Below, one piece after another: positions 27,228 to 37,720 of a DNA stretch of 64,000 nucleotides. The position numbers and the translations under genes are program-made. Numbering within the stretch: the stretch's first letter is position 1; each line of letters starts with the position of its first letter. The notes under the pieces were generated by a model. The model had not been told where the DNA came from and ran no database searches. It was given only the letters and a program-made list of their open reading frames with translations. This DNA comes from Pseudomonas sp. H1h. GTDB taxonomy: Bacteria > Pseudomonadota > Gammaproteobacteria > Pseudomonadales > Pseudomonadaceae. The stretch is from positions 356,286 through 420,285 of the forward strand of contig NZ_AYMJ01000015.1 of the NCBI RefSeq assembly GCF_000633255.1, read 5' to 3'.

Positions 27228-27731
27228 TTACTTCAGCTGATTCATGCGCTCGATAACCTGGCGCGTGATGTCGTACTGAGGTTTGACATCGATCACTGCG
27301 CCACGCTCGAACACCAGGTCAAAACCACCTTTCTTGATGACTTCTTCCACTGCGCTATCCAGTTTCGGCTTCAGTTGCTTGAGCATTTCGCGGTCGGCAA
27401 CAGCCTTGGCTTCGTTGAGCTCCTTGGACTGGAACTGGAAGTCACGAGCCTTTTGCTTGAATTCAAGCTCCAGACGCTCGCGCTCACCCTGCTGCATTTT
27501 GTCGCCACCGGCCATCAGACGATCCTGAATGCCTTTGGCGCTGCTTTCCAGCGTCTTGAGCTTGGTCAGTTGCGGGCCGAACTTCTTCTCGGCATCCACG
27601 GCGTACTTCTTGGCCGCGTCGGACTCCAGCAGCGCCATCTGATAGTTCAGAACAGCGATTTTCATGTCGGCGAACGCCGGGCCTGCCACCAGTACGGAGG
27701 CCAGGAGAACCAATTGAGTCAACTTACGCAC
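27228..27731 (-). CDS. skp: Periplasmic OmpH/Skp family chaperone
   Basis: Trimeric periplasmic chaperone that holds unfolded outer-membrane proteins for the Bam complex. It has 167 residues from a GTG start. A Sec signal peptide ends at AGPAFA near residue 21. The rest is predominantly long charged helices (DAAKKYAVDAEKKFGPQLTK, REMLKQLKPKLDSAVEEV) forming the tentacle arms, with short strands at both ends. It lies between bamA and lpxD as in most proteobacteria. Confidence 0.95.
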   Translation of the reverse strand: MRKLTQLVLLASVLVAGPAFADMKIAVLNYQMALLESDAAKKYAVDAEKKFGPQLTKLKTLESSAKGIQDRLMAGGDKMQQGERERLELEFKQKARDFQFQSKELNEAKAVADREMLKQLKPKLDSAVEEVIKKGGFDLVFERGAVIDVKPQYDITRQVIERMNQLK

Positions 27732-27776
27732 GATGCACTCCTACAAAATCCATTGTCGTTATCTTGGGTCAGACGC

Positions 27777-30164
27777 TTAGAACGTCTGGCCGAGGGAGAA
27801 TTGGAACACTTGAGTTTCAGCGTTATCCGGTTTCTTGATCGGTGTGGCCAACGCGAAGCTCAAAGGTCCCAGTGCGGTTACCCAGGTCACGCCAACACCG
27901 ACGGAACTGGCCATGTTGCTCAGGCTGATGTCGTTGCATTGAGTGTTGGCCTTTGTACCGTCAGCGTTGCTGGTCGACTTGCAGGTCGAATCGAACACGT
28001 TACCGACGTCCCAGAATACCGAGGTACGCAGGGAGCGCTGATCTTTCACGAACGGCAGCGGGAACAGGACTTCAACACCACCCTGGATCAATACGTTGCC
28101 ACCGAACGGCAGCGGATCCTGGTCCGGGTCGGCGATGGTGCCTACGTTACCAGTCTTGTCGAAACCGCGACTTGGGGTACTGCGAGGACCCAGAGTACTG
28201 TCCTTGAAGCCGCGAACCGAGTTGAAACCACCAGCATAGTAGTTTTCATAGAACGGCAAGCCATCGGTCGAACCATAACCGTCGCCATAACCCAGCTCGG
28301 TGTGCAGACGCAGGGTGTAGTTTTCGGTGATTGGCTGGAACAACTGACCACGGTAGTCGAGTTTGTAGAACGACAGGTCGCTGCCTGGAATCGTGGTTTC
28401 CAGCGTCAGGCTCTGGGAACGGCCACGGGTCGGCAATACGCCCTTGTTCAGGGTCGATTCGGACCAGCCGGCCGAAGCCTTGAAGTTCAGGTAGTTGTCG
28501 CCTTCCTTGTTAACGAAGTCGAAAATCTCGTCAACGGTGTACTGGCCGGTCTTGATCTTGTCCTGTTGAGCGGACAGACCGAAGGTCAGACGCGAAGTCT
28601 CGCTGATCGGGTAGCCAACGTTCACGCCGGCACCCAGGCTGTCTACCGCATAGCTTGCTACGTCGACGTCGAGGTCTTTGTAATCGGTGGTGCGATAGAA
28701 CGCGTTGTAACCCAGACTCACGCCATCGGCGGTCCAGTACGGGTCAACGTAGCCGAAGTTGTAGCGGCTCTGGTATTCGCTGCGGGTCAGGCCGACGCTG
28801 ACACGGTTACCGGTACCGAGGAAGTTGTTCTGGGTGATCGAACCACCGAGGATCAGACCGGCACTCTGGGCGAAACCGACACTGGCGGTGATCGAACCGG
28901 AAGCCTGTTCTTCAACGGCGTAGTTCACGTCAACCTGGTCGTCGACGCCCGGAACAGCCGGCGTTTCAACGTTCACTTCCTTGAAGAAGCCCAGACGCTC
29001 AAGACGGGTCTTGGACTGGTCGATCAGGTAGGTCGAAGCCCAGCCACCTTCCATCTGACGCATTTCACGACGCAGCACTTCGTCTTCGGACTTGGTGTTG
29101 CCACGGAAGTTGATACGGTTGACGTAGGCGCGCTTGCCCGGATCGACAGCGAACAGGATGTCCACGGTGTGATCGTCATCATGCGGCTGAGGCACACCGT
29201 TGACGTTGGCGAAGGTGTAACCCTCGTTACCCAGGCGACGGGTGATCAGTTCGGACGTGGTGGTCATCAGCTTGCGCGAGAACACCTGGCCTTTCTGCAC
29301 CAGCAACAGGGACTTGACCTGGTCCTCAGGGACTTTCAGGTCACCGCTGAGCTTGACGTCACGTACGGTGTACTTCTCGCCTTCGGTGATGTTGACGGTG
29401 ATGTAGACGTGCTTCTTGTCCGGGGTGATGGACACCTGGGTCGAAGCGATGTCCATGTTGATGTAGCCACGGTCCAGGTAGTAGGAACGCAGACGCTCCA
29501 GGTCACCGGAGAGTTTTTCGCGGGCGTACTTGTCATCGTTCTTGAAGAACGACAGCCAGTTGGTGGTTTTCAGCTCGAACAGGTCGATCAGATCGTCATC
29601 AGGGAAGACCGTGTTACCCACCACGTTGATGTGCTGGATTGCAGCCACGGTGCCTTCGTTGATCTTCACTTTCAGCGCAACGCGGTTACGCGGCTGCGAA
29701 ACCACTTCGGTATCGACCGTAGCCGAGTAACGGCCCTGGGCAACGTACTGGCGTTGCAGCTCGTTACGAACACCTTCGAGGGTGGCGCGCTGGAAGATTT
29801 CACCTTCGGACAGACCGGACTGCTTGAGGCCCTTCATCAGGTCTTCGGTGGAGATCGCCTTGTTGCCTTCGATCTCGATACTGGCGACGGACGGACGTTC
29901 GACGACCGTAATCACCAGAACGTTGCCTTCGCGGCCCAGCTGGATATCTTGAAAGAAACCGGTTTTGAACAACGCACGAGTGGATTCCACCAGGCGACGA
30001 TCATCCGCCTGCTCGCCGACGTTCAACGGCAAGGCACCAAAGACGCTACCCGCGGAGACCCGCTGGAGGCCATTGACGCGAATATCAGAGATAGTGAAGG
30101 ACTCGGCGTGAACTTCGGCGATCATCAATACGGTGAGAACCGCAGTTAGCAGCAGACGTTTCAT
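27777..30164 (-). CDS. bamA: Outer membrane protein assembly factor BamA
   Basis: Central Omp85 insertase for beta-barrel proteins. It has 795 residues. A signal peptide ends near MIAEVHAE. Five POTRA domains cover roughly residues 22-420, starting with FTISDIRVNGLQRVSAGSVF. A 16-strand barrel follows, containing the conserved VRGF lid-loop motif in GGFNSVRGFKDST and ending in the terminal beta-signal VFQFSLGQTF. The ATG at 30164 is chosen for the signal peptide. A terminator-like hairpin precedes the gene. Confidence 0.97.
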   Translation of the reverse strand: MKRLLLTAVLTVLMIAEVHAESFTISDIRVNGLQRVSAGSVFGALPLNVGEQADDRRLVESTRALFKTGFFQDIQLGREGNVLVITVVERPSVASIEIEGNKAISTEDLMKGLKQSGLSEGEIFQRATLEGVRNELQRQYVAQGRYSATVDTEVVSQPRNRVALKVKINEGTVAAIQHINVVGNTVFPDDDLIDLFELKTTNWLSFFKNDDKYAREKLSGDLERLRSYYLDRGYINMDIASTQVSITPDKKHVYITVNITEGEKYTVRDVKLSGDLKVPEDQVKSLLLVQKGQVFSRKLMTTTSELITRRLGNEGYTFANVNGVPQPHDDDHTVDILFAVDPGKRAYVNRINFRGNTKSEDEVLRREMRQMEGGWASTYLIDQSKTRLERLGFFKEVNVETPAVPGVDDQVDVNYAVEEQASGSITASVGFAQSAGLILGGSITQNNFLGTGNRVSVGLTRSEYQSRYNFGYVDPYWTADGVSLGYNAFYRTTDYKDLDVDVASYAVDSLGAGVNVGYPISETSRLTFGLSAQQDKIKTGQYTVDEIFDFVNKEGDNYLNFKASAGWSESTLNKGVLPTRGRSQSLTLETTIPGSDLSFYKLDYRGQLFQPITENYTLRLHTELGYGDGYGSTDGLPFYENYYAGGFNSVRGFKDSTLGPRSTPSRGFDKTGNVGTIADPDQDPLPFGGNVLIQGGVEVLFPLPFVKDQRSLRTSVFWDVGNVFDSTCKSTSNADGTKANTQCNDISLSNMASSVGVGVTWVTALGPLSFALATPIKKPDNAETQVFQFSLGQTF

Positions 30165-30190
30165 GAAGTCCTTTCTTATTCCAACTGGCA

Positions 30191-30218
30191 ATAAACAAAC
30201 TGCCGCAAAATGCGGCAG
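30191..30218 (-). terminator. Terminator-like hairpin between rseP and bamA
   Basis: On the minus strand CTGCCGCA, a three-base loop and TGCGGCAG are followed by TTTGTTTATT. It would limit read-through from rseP into bamA, suggesting that bamA has its own promoter or relies on partial read-through. Confidence 0.75.
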
Positions 30219-30238
30219 ATTCGCAATTCAGCGAAGCT

Positions 30239-31591
30239 TTACAGTCGACCCAGATCATTGACCAGAGCAAGCAACATCACTCCGACCACCAAACTGATAC
30301 CGATCTGCACCCCCCAACCTTGCACCCGATCCGACAAGGGACGACCACGCGCCCACTCAATCAGATAAAACAACAAATGCCCCCCATCCAGTACAGGAAT
30401 GGGCAGCAAATTCAGAACTCCCAGGCTAATACTCAGATAAGCAAGGAAATTCAGGAAATCAGCGACGCCCGACTGGGCAGAAGCGCCCGCCACTTTAGCA
30501 ATGGTTATCGGTCCACTCAAGTTTTTTACCGAGAGCTCGCCGAACAGCATTTTCTTCAGTGAGTCCAGCGTCAGAACGCTCATGGTCCAGGTACGACGGG
30601 CGCCCTCGCCAATCGCGGCCAACGGACCATAACTGACCTCGCGGATCATTTCCGGCGGCCAGTCTACGGCTTTTACACCTGCACCGAGATAACCGCTCGG
30701 CGACTTGCTTTCGCCGCGTGCCGCCAGGGTCACCGGGATGTCGATTTGAGCACCGTCGCGCTCGATACGCAGCATGATTTTGGTATCAGGACGCGTACGA
30801 ACGGTATCCACCACTTGCTGCCAGTCACCCAGCGCCTGGCCGTCGAGCGAAAGCAGGCGGTCACCGGTTTTCAGACCGGCGGCTTGCGCCGGACCTTTTG
30901 GATCGAGTTCAGCCAGCACCGGCGGCAACGCCGGACGCCACGGGCGAATACCCAGCGAGCGAATCGGATCGGGCTCGTCGGCCCCTTTGAGCCAATGATC
31001 CAAAGCCAGCTCACGCGGCGTGTCCACGCTAGAGCCCTGCTCGCGCACGAGCAATTGCAGGGAACCGCTTTCCCCAAGTCGACGAACCAACTGCAGATTG
31101 ACCGCCGCCCAACCGGAGGTCGGCTCGCCATCGATGGCGACGATTTCCTGACCAGCGCTCAAGCCGGCCTTGGCCGCGAGACTGCCGGACTCGACTGCAC
31201 CAATGACCGGGCGGATCTGCTCGCTGCCGAGCATGGCCAGCACCCAGAAGAACACCAGGGCCAGCAGGAAGTTGGCAATCGGCCCCGCCGCGACAATGGC
31301 GATACGCTGGCGAACCGATTTGCGATTGAAGGACTGATGAAGCTGATCGGCCGGCACTTCGCCTTCACGCTCATCGAGCATCTTGACGTAGCCGCCCAGC
31401 GGAATCGCAGCAACGACAAACTCAGTGCCCTGCTTGTCGTGCCAGCGCAACAGGGGCATGCCGAAGCCCACGGAAAAACGCAGAACCTTGACGCCACAGC
31501 GACGCGCGACCCAGAAGTGGCCGAATTCGTGAAAGGTGACCAGCACACCCAAAGCGATCAGGGTGCCGGCAATCATATAGAGCGCGCTCAT
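30239..31591 (-). CDS. rseP: Site-2 metalloprotease RseP (MucP)
   Basis: Inner-membrane zinc protease that makes the second cut in the anti-sigma factor (MucA in pseudomonads) and so releases the envelope stress sigma factor. It has 450 residues. The HEFGHFWVAR zinc motif lies in the first membrane helix. Two PDZ domains (about residues 115-310) sit in the periplasm. The third zinc ligand is in the LPIPVLDGGHLLFYL segment of a later helix. The gene stands between dxr and bamA, the conserved order. Confidence 0.97.
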   Translation of the reverse strand: MSALYMIAGTLIALGVLVTFHEFGHFWVARRCGVKVLRFSVGFGMPLLRWHDKQGTEFVVAAIPLGGYVKMLDEREGEVPADQLHQSFNRKSVRQRIAIVAAGPIANFLLALVFFWVLAMLGSEQIRPVIGAVESGSLAAKAGLSAGQEIVAIDGEPTSGWAAVNLQLVRRLGESGSLQLLVREQGSSVDTPRELALDHWLKGADEPDPIRSLGIRPWRPALPPVLAELDPKGPAQAAGLKTGDRLLSLDGQALGDWQQVVDTVRTRPDTKIMLRIERDGAQIDIPVTLAARGESKSPSGYLGAGVKAVDWPPEMIREVSYGPLAAIGEGARRTWTMSVLTLDSLKKMLFGELSVKNLSGPITIAKVAGASAQSGVADFLNFLAYLSISLGVLNLLPIPVLDGGHLLFYLIEWARGRPLSDRVQGWGVQIGISLVVGVMLLALVNDLGRL

Positions 31592-31645
31592 CTACTTTCT
31601 CCGCAATCCTGTTCAGTGTCGCGTGACGCCAGGGTCCTGCAACGG

Positions 31646-32836
31646 CTATCGGCCGTGACGACTCAGCCATTGTTCGGCCAGAATCCGCGCTTTCGCGTCT
31701 GCGGTAAACACCGCATCCAGATCTTCCAGCGCAACCACAGGCTCAAGATTCAACACATCCTCGATGATACTCGCGATTTCCAGATAACCCACGCGTGCGT
31801 CGAGAAACGCCGCGACCGCCACTTCGTTGGCCGCATTGAGCATGGCTGGTGCGCTGTTGCCGGCCTCGGCCGCCTGTCGCGCCAGGCGCAGACAGGGGAA
31901 GCGTTCTTCGTCCGGCGCCTCGAAATCCAGACGCGCAACGGCAAACAGATCCAGCGGCGCCACCCCCGAGTCGATACGCTCGGGCCAGGCCAATGCATTG
32001 GCAATCGGCGTGCGCATGTCGGGATTGCCCAACTGCGCCAGCACCGAGCCATCCACATAGTCGACCAGTGAGTGAATCACGCTCTGCGGATGGATCACCA
32101 CCTCGACCTGCGCAGGTTTGGCGTCGAACAACCAGCAAGCCTCGATCAACTCCAGGCCTTTGTTCATCATGCTGGCCGAATCCACCGAGATCTTGCGCCC
32201 CATGGACCAGTTCGGGTGCGCACACGCCTGATCCGGCGAAACATGCGCCAATTCACTCATTGGCGTCTGCCGGAAAGGACCACCCGACGCCGTGAGTAAA
32301 ATCCGCCGTACTCCGACGGCACTCAGCCCACGGGCAAAATCCTGCGGCATGCACTGGAAGATCGCGTTGTGCTCGCTGTCGATCGGCAGCAATACCGAGC
32401 CGCTCTTGTGCACGGCTTGCATGAACAGCGCGCCGGACATCACCAGCGCTTCTTTATTGGCCAGGAGGATTTTCTTGCCAGCCTCCACCGCTGCCAATGT
32501 CGGACGCAGGCCCGCGGCACCGACGATGGCAGCCATCACGGCATCGACTTCAGGCGCGGAAGCGACCTGACACAGGCCCTCCTCCCCGACCAGCACACGA
32601 GTGGGCAGGCCTGCAGCGCGCAAATCGTCCTGCAGACCGCGAGCCGCAGCCACTTCAGGCACCACAGCGAACTGCGGCACATGGCGAATGCACAAGGCCA
32701 GCAACTCGCTCAGGCGGGTGAAGCCGCTCAGCGCGAAAACCTGATAGCGCTCAGGATGACGAGCGATGACGTCCAGGGTGCTCAGACCGATCGAGCCGGT
32801 AGCCCCCAGAACGGTAATCTGTTGAGGACGGCTCAC
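31646..32836 (-). CDS. dxr: 1-deoxy-D-xylulose 5-phosphate reductoisomerase
   Basis: First committed step of the MEP pathway, target of fosmidomycin. It has 396 residues from a GTG start at 32836 that overlaps the cdsA stop as GTGA. The alternative upstream start would extend into cdsA. Features: NADPH loop [29 protein letters not shown], the metal-binding and substrate loop [12 protein letters not shown], and the [14 protein letters not shown] segment. Also called ispC. Confidence 0.97.
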   Translation of the reverse strand: MSRPQQITVLGATGSIGLSTLDVIARHPERYQVFALSGFTRLSELLALCIRHVPQFAVVPEVAAARGLQDDLRAAGLPTRVLVGEEGLCQVASAPEVDAVMAAIVGAAGLRPTLAAVEAGKKILLANKEALVMSGALFMQAVHKSGSVLLPIDSEHNAIFQCMPQDFARGLSAVGVRRILLTASGGPFRQTPMSELAHVSPDQACAHPNWSMGRKISVDSASMMNKGLELIEACWLFDAKPAQVEVVIHPQSVIHSLVDYVDGSVLAQLGNPDMRTPIANALAWPERIDSGVAPLDLFAVARLDFEAPDEERFPCLRLARQAAEAGNSAPAMLNAANEVAVAAFLDARVGYLEIASIIEDVLNLEPVVALEDLDAVFTADAKARILAEQWLSRHGR

Positions 32837-33639
32837 GGTGCAGCCATCCACAGCAATACAGCGAAAATCGGGATCGCAGCGGTCAGGCTGTCGATGCGAT
32901 CAAGCACACCGCCATGACCGGGCAGCAGGTTACTGCTGTCCTTGATACCGGACTGGCGCTTGAACATGCTTTCGGTAAGGTCGCCCACCACCGAAATGAA
33001 GACGATCAACGCAGCACCGATCAAGCCCTTGAGCAACTCGCCCACGGTCCAGTCACGAACCAGACCGACGATGGCGGTAATCACCAGACTCAGCGCCAGG
33101 CCACCGTAAACACCTTCCCAGCTTTTGCCCGGACTGACTTGCGGCGCCAGCTTGCGCTTGCCAAAGGCACGACCGGAGAAATAGGCACCGATGTCAGCAC
33201 CCCAGACCAGCACCATCACCGCCATGATCAGCCAGTTGCCCAGCGGGTATTGTTTGATCTGCACCAGCCCTTGCCAGGCCGGCAGCAGGATCAGCAAGCC
33301 GATCACCAGCTTGGTGGCCGCTGTCGACCAGTGTTCGCTGGAGCGCGGATACGTCAGCACCAGATAGGTCGCCACCGCCCACCACAACACCGAAGCGCCC
33401 AACACCCAAGGGGCGAGGCCCGGCAGGACATACATGACGAACAGCATCAGCGCGACGACAGCGGCATAGCCGACACGGAACGACTGCGCAGTGAAGCCCG
33501 CCAGACGCGCCCATTCCCAGGCGCCCAGGCTGACGACCAGACCGATGAACAGCGCAAAACCGGAACCCTCGAGCAGGAAAAACCCGCACAGGGCGATCGG
33601 TAGCAGGATCAGCGCAGTGATGATTCGTTGTTTAAGCAT
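32833..33639 (-). CDS. cdsA: Phosphatidate cytidylyltransferase
   Basis: Integral inner-membrane enzyme that makes CDP-diacylglycerol from phosphatidate and CTP, the branch point of phospholipid synthesis. It has 268 residues with about eight hydrophobic helices. The CTP-transferase signature lies near the C-terminus as [29 protein letters not shown]. The stop overlaps the dxr start; the ATG overlaps the uppS stop by one base (TAATG). Confidence 0.97.
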   Translation of the reverse strand: MLKQRIITALILLPIALCGFFLLEGSGFALFIGLVVSLGAWEWARLAGFTAQSFRVGYAAVVALMLFVMYVLPGLAPWVLGASVLWWAVATYLVLTYPRSSEHWSTAATKLVIGLLILLPAWQGLVQIKQYPLGNWLIMAVMVLVWGADIGAYFSGRAFGKRKLAPQVSPGKSWEGVYGGLALSLVITAIVGLVRDWTVGELLKGLIGAALIVFISVVGDLTESMFKRQSGIKDSSNLLPGHGGVLDRIDSLTAAIPIFAVLLWMAAP

Positions 33640-34394
33640 TAAACCCGGGCTCCAGCTTCGACCTGCTCGCTCGTTTTACCGAAACGACGCTGACGCGAAG
33701 CGAAATCGGCCAGCGCAGTGCGCATGGCTTCGTGTTTGAAGTCCGGCCAGAACAGGTCGGAGAAGTACAACTCGGCGTATGCCAGTTGCCACAGCAAGAA
33801 ATTGCTGATGCGGTGCTCGCCGCCGGTGCGGATGCACAGGTCCGGCAACGGCAGGTCACCGGTCGCCAGACATGTTTGCAGCAAGTCCGGGGTGATGTCT
33901 TCCGGACGCAAATGCCCGGCCTGAACCTCACGCGCCAAGCGCTGTGCTGCTTGCGCAATATCCCACTGACCGCCGTAGTTGGCGGCGATCTGCAGGATGA
34001 AGCGGCTGGCACCGGCCGTCATGGCCTCGGCCTCGCGCATCGCCGCCTGAAGTTCAGGGTGGAAGCGCGAGCGATCGCCGATGATGCGCAAGCTGATGTT
34101 GTTGTCATTGAGGCGCTTGGCCTCACGACGCAGGGCCTTGAAGAACAGATCCATCAAGGCACTGACTTCGTCAGCCGGCCGTTGCCAGTTTTCACTGGAA
34201 AAGGCGAACAAGGTGAGCACTTCGACCTTGGCCTCGGCGCACACCTCGATCACTGCCCGCACAGCGTCCACGCCAGCTTTATGCCCGGCGACACCCGGCA
34301 TAAAGCGCTTTTTCGCCCAGCGATTGTTGCCATCCATGATGATCGCGACATGGCGCGGCACCGCGGACGGCGCAGACTGCTTGGTCTTTTCCAT
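33639..34394 (-). CDS. uppS: Undecaprenyl diphosphate synthase
   Basis: cis-Prenyltransferase that builds the C55 lipid carrier for peptidoglycan and O-antigen. It has 251 residues. The catalytic aspartate is in HVAIIMDGNNRWAKKR. FAFSSENWQRP and the C-terminal DLCIRTGGEHRISNFLLWQ with AYAELYFSDLFWPDF complete the family pattern. It sits between frr and cdsA with a 13-bp gap to frr. Confidence 0.97.
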   Translation of the reverse strand: MEKTKQSAPSAVPRHVAIIMDGNNRWAKKRFMPGVAGHKAGVDAVRAVIEVCAEAKVEVLTLFAFSSENWQRPADEVSALMDLFFKALRREAKRLNDNNISLRIIGDRSRFHPELQAAMREAEAMTAGASRFILQIAANYGGQWDIAQAAQRLAREVQAGHLRPEDITPDLLQTCLATGDLPLPDLCIRTGGEHRISNFLLWQLAYAELYFSDLFWPDFKHEAMRTALADFASRQRRFGKTSEQVEAGARV

Positions 34395-34407
34395 TGAAAC
34401 GCGACCC

Positions 34408-34965
34408 TTATACGGCCATCAGGTCTTTTTCTTTCTCGTCCGTGGCCTTGGTGATCTGGGCCTCGAAGTCTTTGGTCAGCTTGTCGATATCAGCGGTGGC
34501 ACGACGCTCTTCGTCTTCGCTGATTTCTTTATCCTTGACCAGTTTTTTGAGCTCGCCCAGCGCATCGCGACGGATGTTACGCACCGCTACACGAGCATCT
34601 TCTGCTGCGCTACGAGCTTGCTTGGTAAATCCCTTACGGGTTTCCTCGGTCAAGGCTGGCATGGAAATCAGCAACAATTCGCCCAGGTTGGTCGGATTGA
34701 GGTTCAGGCCAGCGCTCTGGATTGCCTTGTCGACAGCCGCGAGCATGTTGCGCTCGAACGCCACGACTTGCAGGGTGCGCGAGTCTTTTACAGTGATGTT
34801 GGCCACTTGGGTGATGGAAGTGTCTGCGCCGTAGTACGGCACCATCACACTGCCCAGAATGCTTGGGTGGGCTTTACCGGTACGAATCTGGCCAAATGCG
34901 TGAGCCAGGGATTCGAGGGATTTCTGCATGCGCTCTTGAGCGTCTTTCTTGATTTCGTTGATCAT
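34408..34965 (-). CDS. frr: Ribosome recycling factor
   Basis: Splits post-termination ribosomes together with EF-G. It has 185 residues, the standard length: a three-helix bundle with [20 protein letters not shown] near the N-terminus, the [20 protein letters not shown] core, and a long C-terminal helix including [20 protein letters not shown]. The ATG overlaps the pyrH stop (ATGA). Confidence 0.98.
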   Translation of the reverse strand: MINEIKKDAQERMQKSLESLAHAFGQIRTGKAHPSILGSVMVPYYGADTSITQVANITVKDSRTLQVVAFERNMLAAVDKAIQSAGLNLNPTNLGELLLISMPALTEETRKGFTKQARSAAEDARVAVRNIRRDALGELKKLVKDKEISEDEERRATADIDKLTKDFEAQITKATDEKEKDLMAV

Positions 34966-35705
34966 TGTTGACCTTCCTCGATCAGGGTGCCTTCAGCGCC
35001 GCCATGCACGATGTTCAGCAGGGCGCCGGGCTTGTTCATGTTGAATACGCGCAGTGGCATCTTATGGTCGCGACACAGGCAAATTGCTGTCAGATCCATT
35101 ACACCCAGCTTGCGATCCAGGACTTCATCATAAGTCAGATGATCGAACTTCTCGGCATGCGGGTCTTTGAACGGGTCTGCGGTGTAGACGCCATCAACCT
35201 TGGTCGCCTTCAGCACGACGTCGGCATCGATTTCGATGGCACGCAGGCAGGCTGCCGAATCCGTGGTGAAGAACGGATTGCCGGTACCGGCTGCGAAGAT
35301 CACGACGTCTTTGGAGTTCAGGTGACGCATCGCTTTGCGGCGATCATAGTGATCGGTCACGCCAACCATGGAAATGGCCGACATTACGATGGCCGAGATA
35401 TTGGCACGTTCCAGCGCATCGCGCATGGCCAGGGCGTTCATCACAGTGGCCAGCATGCCCATGTGGTCGCCTGTCACCCGATCCATGCCAGCCTTGCTCA
35501 GGGCTTCGCCACGGAACAGGTTGCCACCGCCGATCACCAGACCGACCTGTACGCCGATACCGACCAGTTGGCCGACTTCCAGCGCCATGCGATCCAGTAC
35601 TTTTGGATCGATCCCGAACTCTTCCGAGCCCATCAGGGCCTCGCCGCTAAGCTTGAGTAGAATGCGTTTATAGCGAGCCTGATAACCACTGCCCTGCTGA
35701 GCCAT
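34962..35705 (-). CDS. pyrH: Uridylate kinase
   Basis: Phosphorylates UMP to UDP; a hexameric bacterial enzyme of the amino-acid-kinase fold. It has 247 residues: [14 protein letters not shown] at the N-terminus, the [13 protein letters not shown] loop, [20 protein letters not shown], and the [20 protein letters not shown] substrate segment. It is coupled to frr by a 4-bp overlap. The preceding 210-bp gap contains the tsf terminator. Confidence 0.98.
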   Translation of the reverse strand: MAQQGSGYQARYKRILLKLSGEALMGSEEFGIDPKVLDRMALEVGQLVGIGVQVGLVIGGGNLFRGEALSKAGMDRVTGDHMGMLATVMNALAMRDALERANISAIVMSAISMVGVTDHYDRRKAMRHLNSKDVVIFAAGTGNPFFTTDSAACLRAIEIDADVVLKATKVDGVYTADPFKDPHAEKFDHLTYDEVLDRKLGVMDLTAICLCRDHKMPLRVFNMNKPGALLNIVHGGAEGTLIEEGQQ

Positions 35706-35855
35706 TGCGAATCTCTCCTGCGGCGTATTTAAAAATTCTTTGCGAGCTGTTTACAGCTGGCGTTCACTCTAGCTTGGCGCTGCTTCAGCGCCATCGGAAC
35801 ATGGCTTTGTAAGTCAGTTCCAAGTGGAAACCAATAAAAAATTGGTAACCCCATC

Positions 35856-35894
35856 TGAAAAGAGGCTGCGCGCGTGAGCGGGCAGCCTCTTTCG
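35856..35894 (-). terminator. Terminator of tsf
   Basis: AAAGAGGCTGC and GCAGCCTCTTT form an 11-bp stem about 22 bases behind the tsf stop, with a TTTT tail on the minus strand. The rpsB-tsf and pyrH-frr units are therefore probably separable transcripts. Confidence 0.85.
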
Positions 35895-35915
35895 GGCGAC
35901 AGTTGAAAAACCGTC

Positions 35916-36779
35916 TTATTGCTTGGCGGCAGCCAGCTGGGCAGCAACTTCTTCAGCGAAGTTGTCGACCGGCTTCTCGATGCCTTCGCCTACTTTGAAG
36001 TAGGTGAAGGAAACGATTTCTGCGCCGCCTTTCTTGGCCAGCTCGCCAACCTTGATTTCAGGGTTCTTGACGAACGCCTGCTCAACCAGGCTCGCTTCCG
36101 CCAGGAACTTGCTGATACGGCCTTTGACCATGTTCTCAACAATGTTTTCTGGCTTGCCTTTGATTTTCTCTTCGTTCAGCTGCAGGAACACAGCTTTTTC
36201 ACGCTCGATCGCTTCAGCCGAAACTTGCGAAGGCAGCAGGAACTCAGGGTTGCTGGCAGCTACGTGCATCGCGATGTCTTTGGCCAGCTCGACGTCACCG
36301 CCTTTCAGAGCCACAACAACACCGATCTTGTTGCCGTGCAGGTACGAACCTACAACGTCACCTTCGATACGGGTCAGACGACGGATGTTGACGTTCTCGC
36401 CTACTTTGGCAACCAGTGCTTCGCGAGCGGCTTCTTGAGCAGCGATCAGCGGAGCAGCGTCGGTCAGCTTGTCAGCGAAGGCTTTTTCAACGCTGGCAGC
36501 AACAAAGTTTTTGAAGTCGTCTTGCAGGGCCAGGAAGTCGGTCTGCGAGTTCACTTCCAGGATAACGGCAGCTTTACCGTCGTCCTTGATTGCGATTGCG
36601 CCTTCAGCGGCAACGTTGCCAGCCTTTTTCGCAGCCTTGATCGCGCCCGAAGCACGCATGTCATCAATGGCTTTTTCGATGTCGCCGTCAGCCTTTTCCA
36701 GGGCTTTCTTGCAGTCCATCATGCCTTCGCCGGTACGCTCGCGCAGTTCTTTAACCAACGCTGCAGTAATTGCTGCCAT
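35916..36779 (-). CDS. tsf: Translation elongation factor Ts
   Basis: Nucleotide exchange factor for EF-Tu. It has 287 residues from the ATG at 36779 (MAAITAALVKELRERTGEGM). The N-terminal UBA-like domain ends with DCKKALEKADGDIEKAIDDM. The core domain has the NSQTDFLALQDDFKNFV segment with the TDF motif that intrudes into EF-Tu. The C-terminal FTYFKVGEGIEKP follows. rpsB lies 203 bp upstream with a terminator-shaped hairpin in between, as in E. coli. Confidence 0.98.
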   Translation of the reverse strand: MAAITAALVKELRERTGEGMMDCKKALEKADGDIEKAIDDMRASGAIKAAKKAGNVAAEGAIAIKDDGKAAVILEVNSQTDFLALQDDFKNFVAASVEKAFADKLTDAAPLIAAQEAAREALVAKVGENVNIRRLTRIEGDVVGSYLHGNKIGVVVALKGGDVELAKDIAMHVAASNPEFLLPSQVSAEAIEREKAVFLQLNEEKIKGKPENIVENMVKGRISKFLAEASLVEQAFVKNPEIKVGELAKKGGAEIVSFTYFKVGEGIEKPVDNFAEEVAAQLAAAKQ

Positions 36780-36928
36780 TTTCAAATTCCTCTTGGATAG
36801 GTTTTCAACCATTCCACCCGATCGAACGGGCGTTCAATTCTTCCCGAATCACCTTGTACCCGCCGCACGTTACAGATGCAGGGGATGCGCCACCACAAGT
36901 GGGCGCCAACAAACGGTTTTCGAGGTGG

Positions 36929-36955
36929 CAAAAAGGGGGCCAAGCCCCCTTTTTG
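36929..36955 (-). terminator. Terminator between rpsB and tsf
   Basis: AAAAAGGGGGC and GCCCCCTTTTT pair around a three-base loop, giving T runs on both strands. It probably reduces, without abolishing, read-through from rpsB into tsf. Confidence 0.85.
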
Positions 36956-36982
36956 CTTACTGAGTCAACGCCAGGGCGTCAA

Positions 36983-37720
36983 TTACTCAGCTGCAGCCTG
37001 AGTTTCTTCAGCTGCGAATTCAACAGTACCGCCAGCAACATTGTTGCGACCGCGGATCACTGCGTCAGCCATCGAACCCATGTACAGCTGGATAGCGCGG
37101 ATTGCGTCATCGTTGCCTGGGATGATGTAGTCAACGCCTTCCGGGCTGCTGTTGGTATCGACAACGCCGATTACCGGGATGCCCAGCTTGTTGGCTTCGG
37201 TGATCGCGATGCGCTCGTGGTCAACGTCGATCACGAACAGTGCGTCTGGCAGACCGCCCATGTCCTTGATGCCGCCCAGGGAGCGATCCAGCTTTTCCAG
37301 GTCACGGGAGCGCATCAGCGCTTCTTTCTTGGTCAGCTTGGCGAAAGTACCGTCTTCGGCTTGAACTTCAAGGTCACGCAGACGCTTGATGGAAGCACGA
37401 ATGGTTTTGAAGTTGGTCAGCATGCCGCCCAACCAGCGGTGATCGACGTACGGCGAACCGCAACGTGCTGCTTCTTCAGCAACGATCTTGCCAGCGGAAC
37501 GCTTGGTGCCGACGAACAGAATCTTGTTTTTGCCCTGGGCCAGACGTTCTACGAAAGTCAGAGCTTCGTTGAACATTGGCAGGGTTTTTTCAAGGTTGAT
37601 GATGTGAATCTTGTTACGCGCGCCGAAAATGTACTTACCCATTTTCGGATTCCAGTAACGGGTTTGGTGACCGAAGTGCACACCGGCCTTCAGCATATCG
37701 CGCATGTTGACTTGGGACAT
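36983..37720 (-). CDS. rpsB: 30S ribosomal protein S2
   Basis: Small-subunit protein that binds late, near S1. It has 245 residues: [20 protein letters not shown] at the N-terminus, the coiled-coil hairpin with [20 protein letters not shown], and [19 protein letters not shown] near the C-terminus. It is the first gene of the rpsB-tsf unit and is transcribed divergently from map. A 5' leader of about 130 nt may host S2 autoregulation. Confidence 0.98.
   Translation of the reverse strand: MSQVNMRDMLKAGVHFGHQTRYWNPKMGKYIFGARNKIHIINLEKTLPMFNEALTFVERLAQGKNKILFVGTKRSAGKIVAEEAARCGSPYVDHRWLGGMLTNFKTIRASIKRLRDLEVQAEDGTFAKLTKKEALMRSRDLEKLDRSLGGIKDMGGLPDALFVIDVDHERIAITEANKLGIPVIGVVDTNSSPEGVDYIIPGNDDAIRAIQLYMGSMADAVIRGRNNVAGGTVEFAAEETQAAAE

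Noticed and set aside
27150..30149. A 999-codon open frame antisense to bamA
   Set aside because: Its product has no recognisable domain and its codon pattern is the mirror of bamA. Long antisense frames are expected opposite GC-rich genes with strong third-position bias.
23026..37720. Idea that rpsB to dnaE is one uninterrupted transcript
   Set aside because: Clear terminator hairpins lie after rpsB, tsf, rseP and rnhB, so several units with partial read-through are more likely.
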